Shown here piece after piece: positions 63,929-64,000 of a stretch of DNA of 64,000 nt. A program made the translations under genes and the position numbers. Origin of the DNA: Parabacteroides sp. PM6-13 (GTDB lineage Bacteria; Bacteroidota; Bacteroidia; Bacteroidales; Tannerellaceae); assembly GCF_029892605.1 (NCBI RefSeq), contig NZ_JARXWF010000006.1, forward strand, positions 186,001 to 250,000. Direction: 5' to 3'. Under the pieces are notes generated by a model, which saw only the letters and a program-made list of their open reading frames with translations, was not told the origin of the DNA and did no database searches. Every line of letters starts with the position of its first letter. Within the stretch, counting starts at the first letter, position 1.

Positions 63929-64000
63929 ATGAAAAGACACTTCACATTAGCTATCATCGCTGCTTTGTTCTTGTCTTCTCCGGCAGGCGGACAAGACAAG
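63929..64000 (+). CDS. Start of another exported protein (cut by window end)
   Basis: Only 24 codons are present: MKRHFTLAIIAALFLSSPAG then GQDK, a typical signal peptide. It begins 36 bp after the GH115 stop, so it is probably the next enzyme of the same unit. Nothing more can be said of its type. Confidence 0.6.
   Translation, partial: MKRHFTLAIIAALFLSSPAGGQDK

Overview
This window is chromosomal DNA of a gut-type Bacteroidales bacterium, most likely Parabacteroides or a close relative. The evidence is tandem SusC/SusD pairs, a hybrid two-component regulator with AraC output, SPII lipoproteins throughout, many promoters of the Bacteroidales form (-7 TAnnTTTG, sometimes with -33 TTTG), and weak Shine-Dalgarno sequences. 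The species is inferred, not proven. I found no rRNA, tRNA, CRISPR array, transposase or prophage.

Layout. 1-3.8 kb (minus): alpha-glucan/glycogen operon (GH133 debranching enzyme, glycosyltransferase, GH57 cut by the window edge) with a full -33/-7 promoter. 4.0-10.7 kb: an AraC-type regulator divergent from a three-gene RND efflux operon (membrane fusion protein, pump, outer-membrane factor). 11.0-13.5 kb: an AT-rich GH31 gene flanked by two near-identical terminator segments, so it looks inserted. 13.6-33.5 kb: mostly housekeeping and signalling genes: DNA repair methyltransferase, two soluble PAS/GAF histidine kinases, an FGKYRG-motif protein convergent with an HTH regulator, HU, upp, an ECF sigma factor, nadE with a Upf1-like helicase, prmA, a small membrane-protein cluster, gapdh with an upstream 30-codon lipoprotein ORF, miaA, kdsA and a YhcC-type radical SAM protein. 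33.5-35.9 kb (minus): an outer-membrane beta-barrel receptor.

36.1-64.0 kb is a large polysaccharide utilization locus. On the minus strand run a LamG lipoprotein and two SusC/SusD pairs, ending at a strong terminator. Next comes a 1419-residue hybrid two-component regulator. Divergently on the plus strand lie GH51, GH43, GH51, a double GH43, an exo-beta-1,3-galactanase-like GH43, GH115 and the start of another secreted protein. As I recall it, the core order resembles the B. thetaiotaomicron arabinan locus. The GH43_24-like and GH115 genes suggest a glucuronidated, arabinose-bearing substrate such as arabinogalactan or glucuronoarabinoxylan.

The most interesting signal is a shared two-half-site element upstream of both main PUL transcription units, LamG-SusCD and GH51-GH43-GH51. 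The half-sites are 21 bp apart, and the second starts exactly 30 bp before the -7 box in both copies. It is a strong candidate for the regulator's operator. Other points: a D-to-N change in the RND proton relay, a 22-bp tandem repeat in a gene-free stretch, and the lipoprotein ORF in the gapdh leader.
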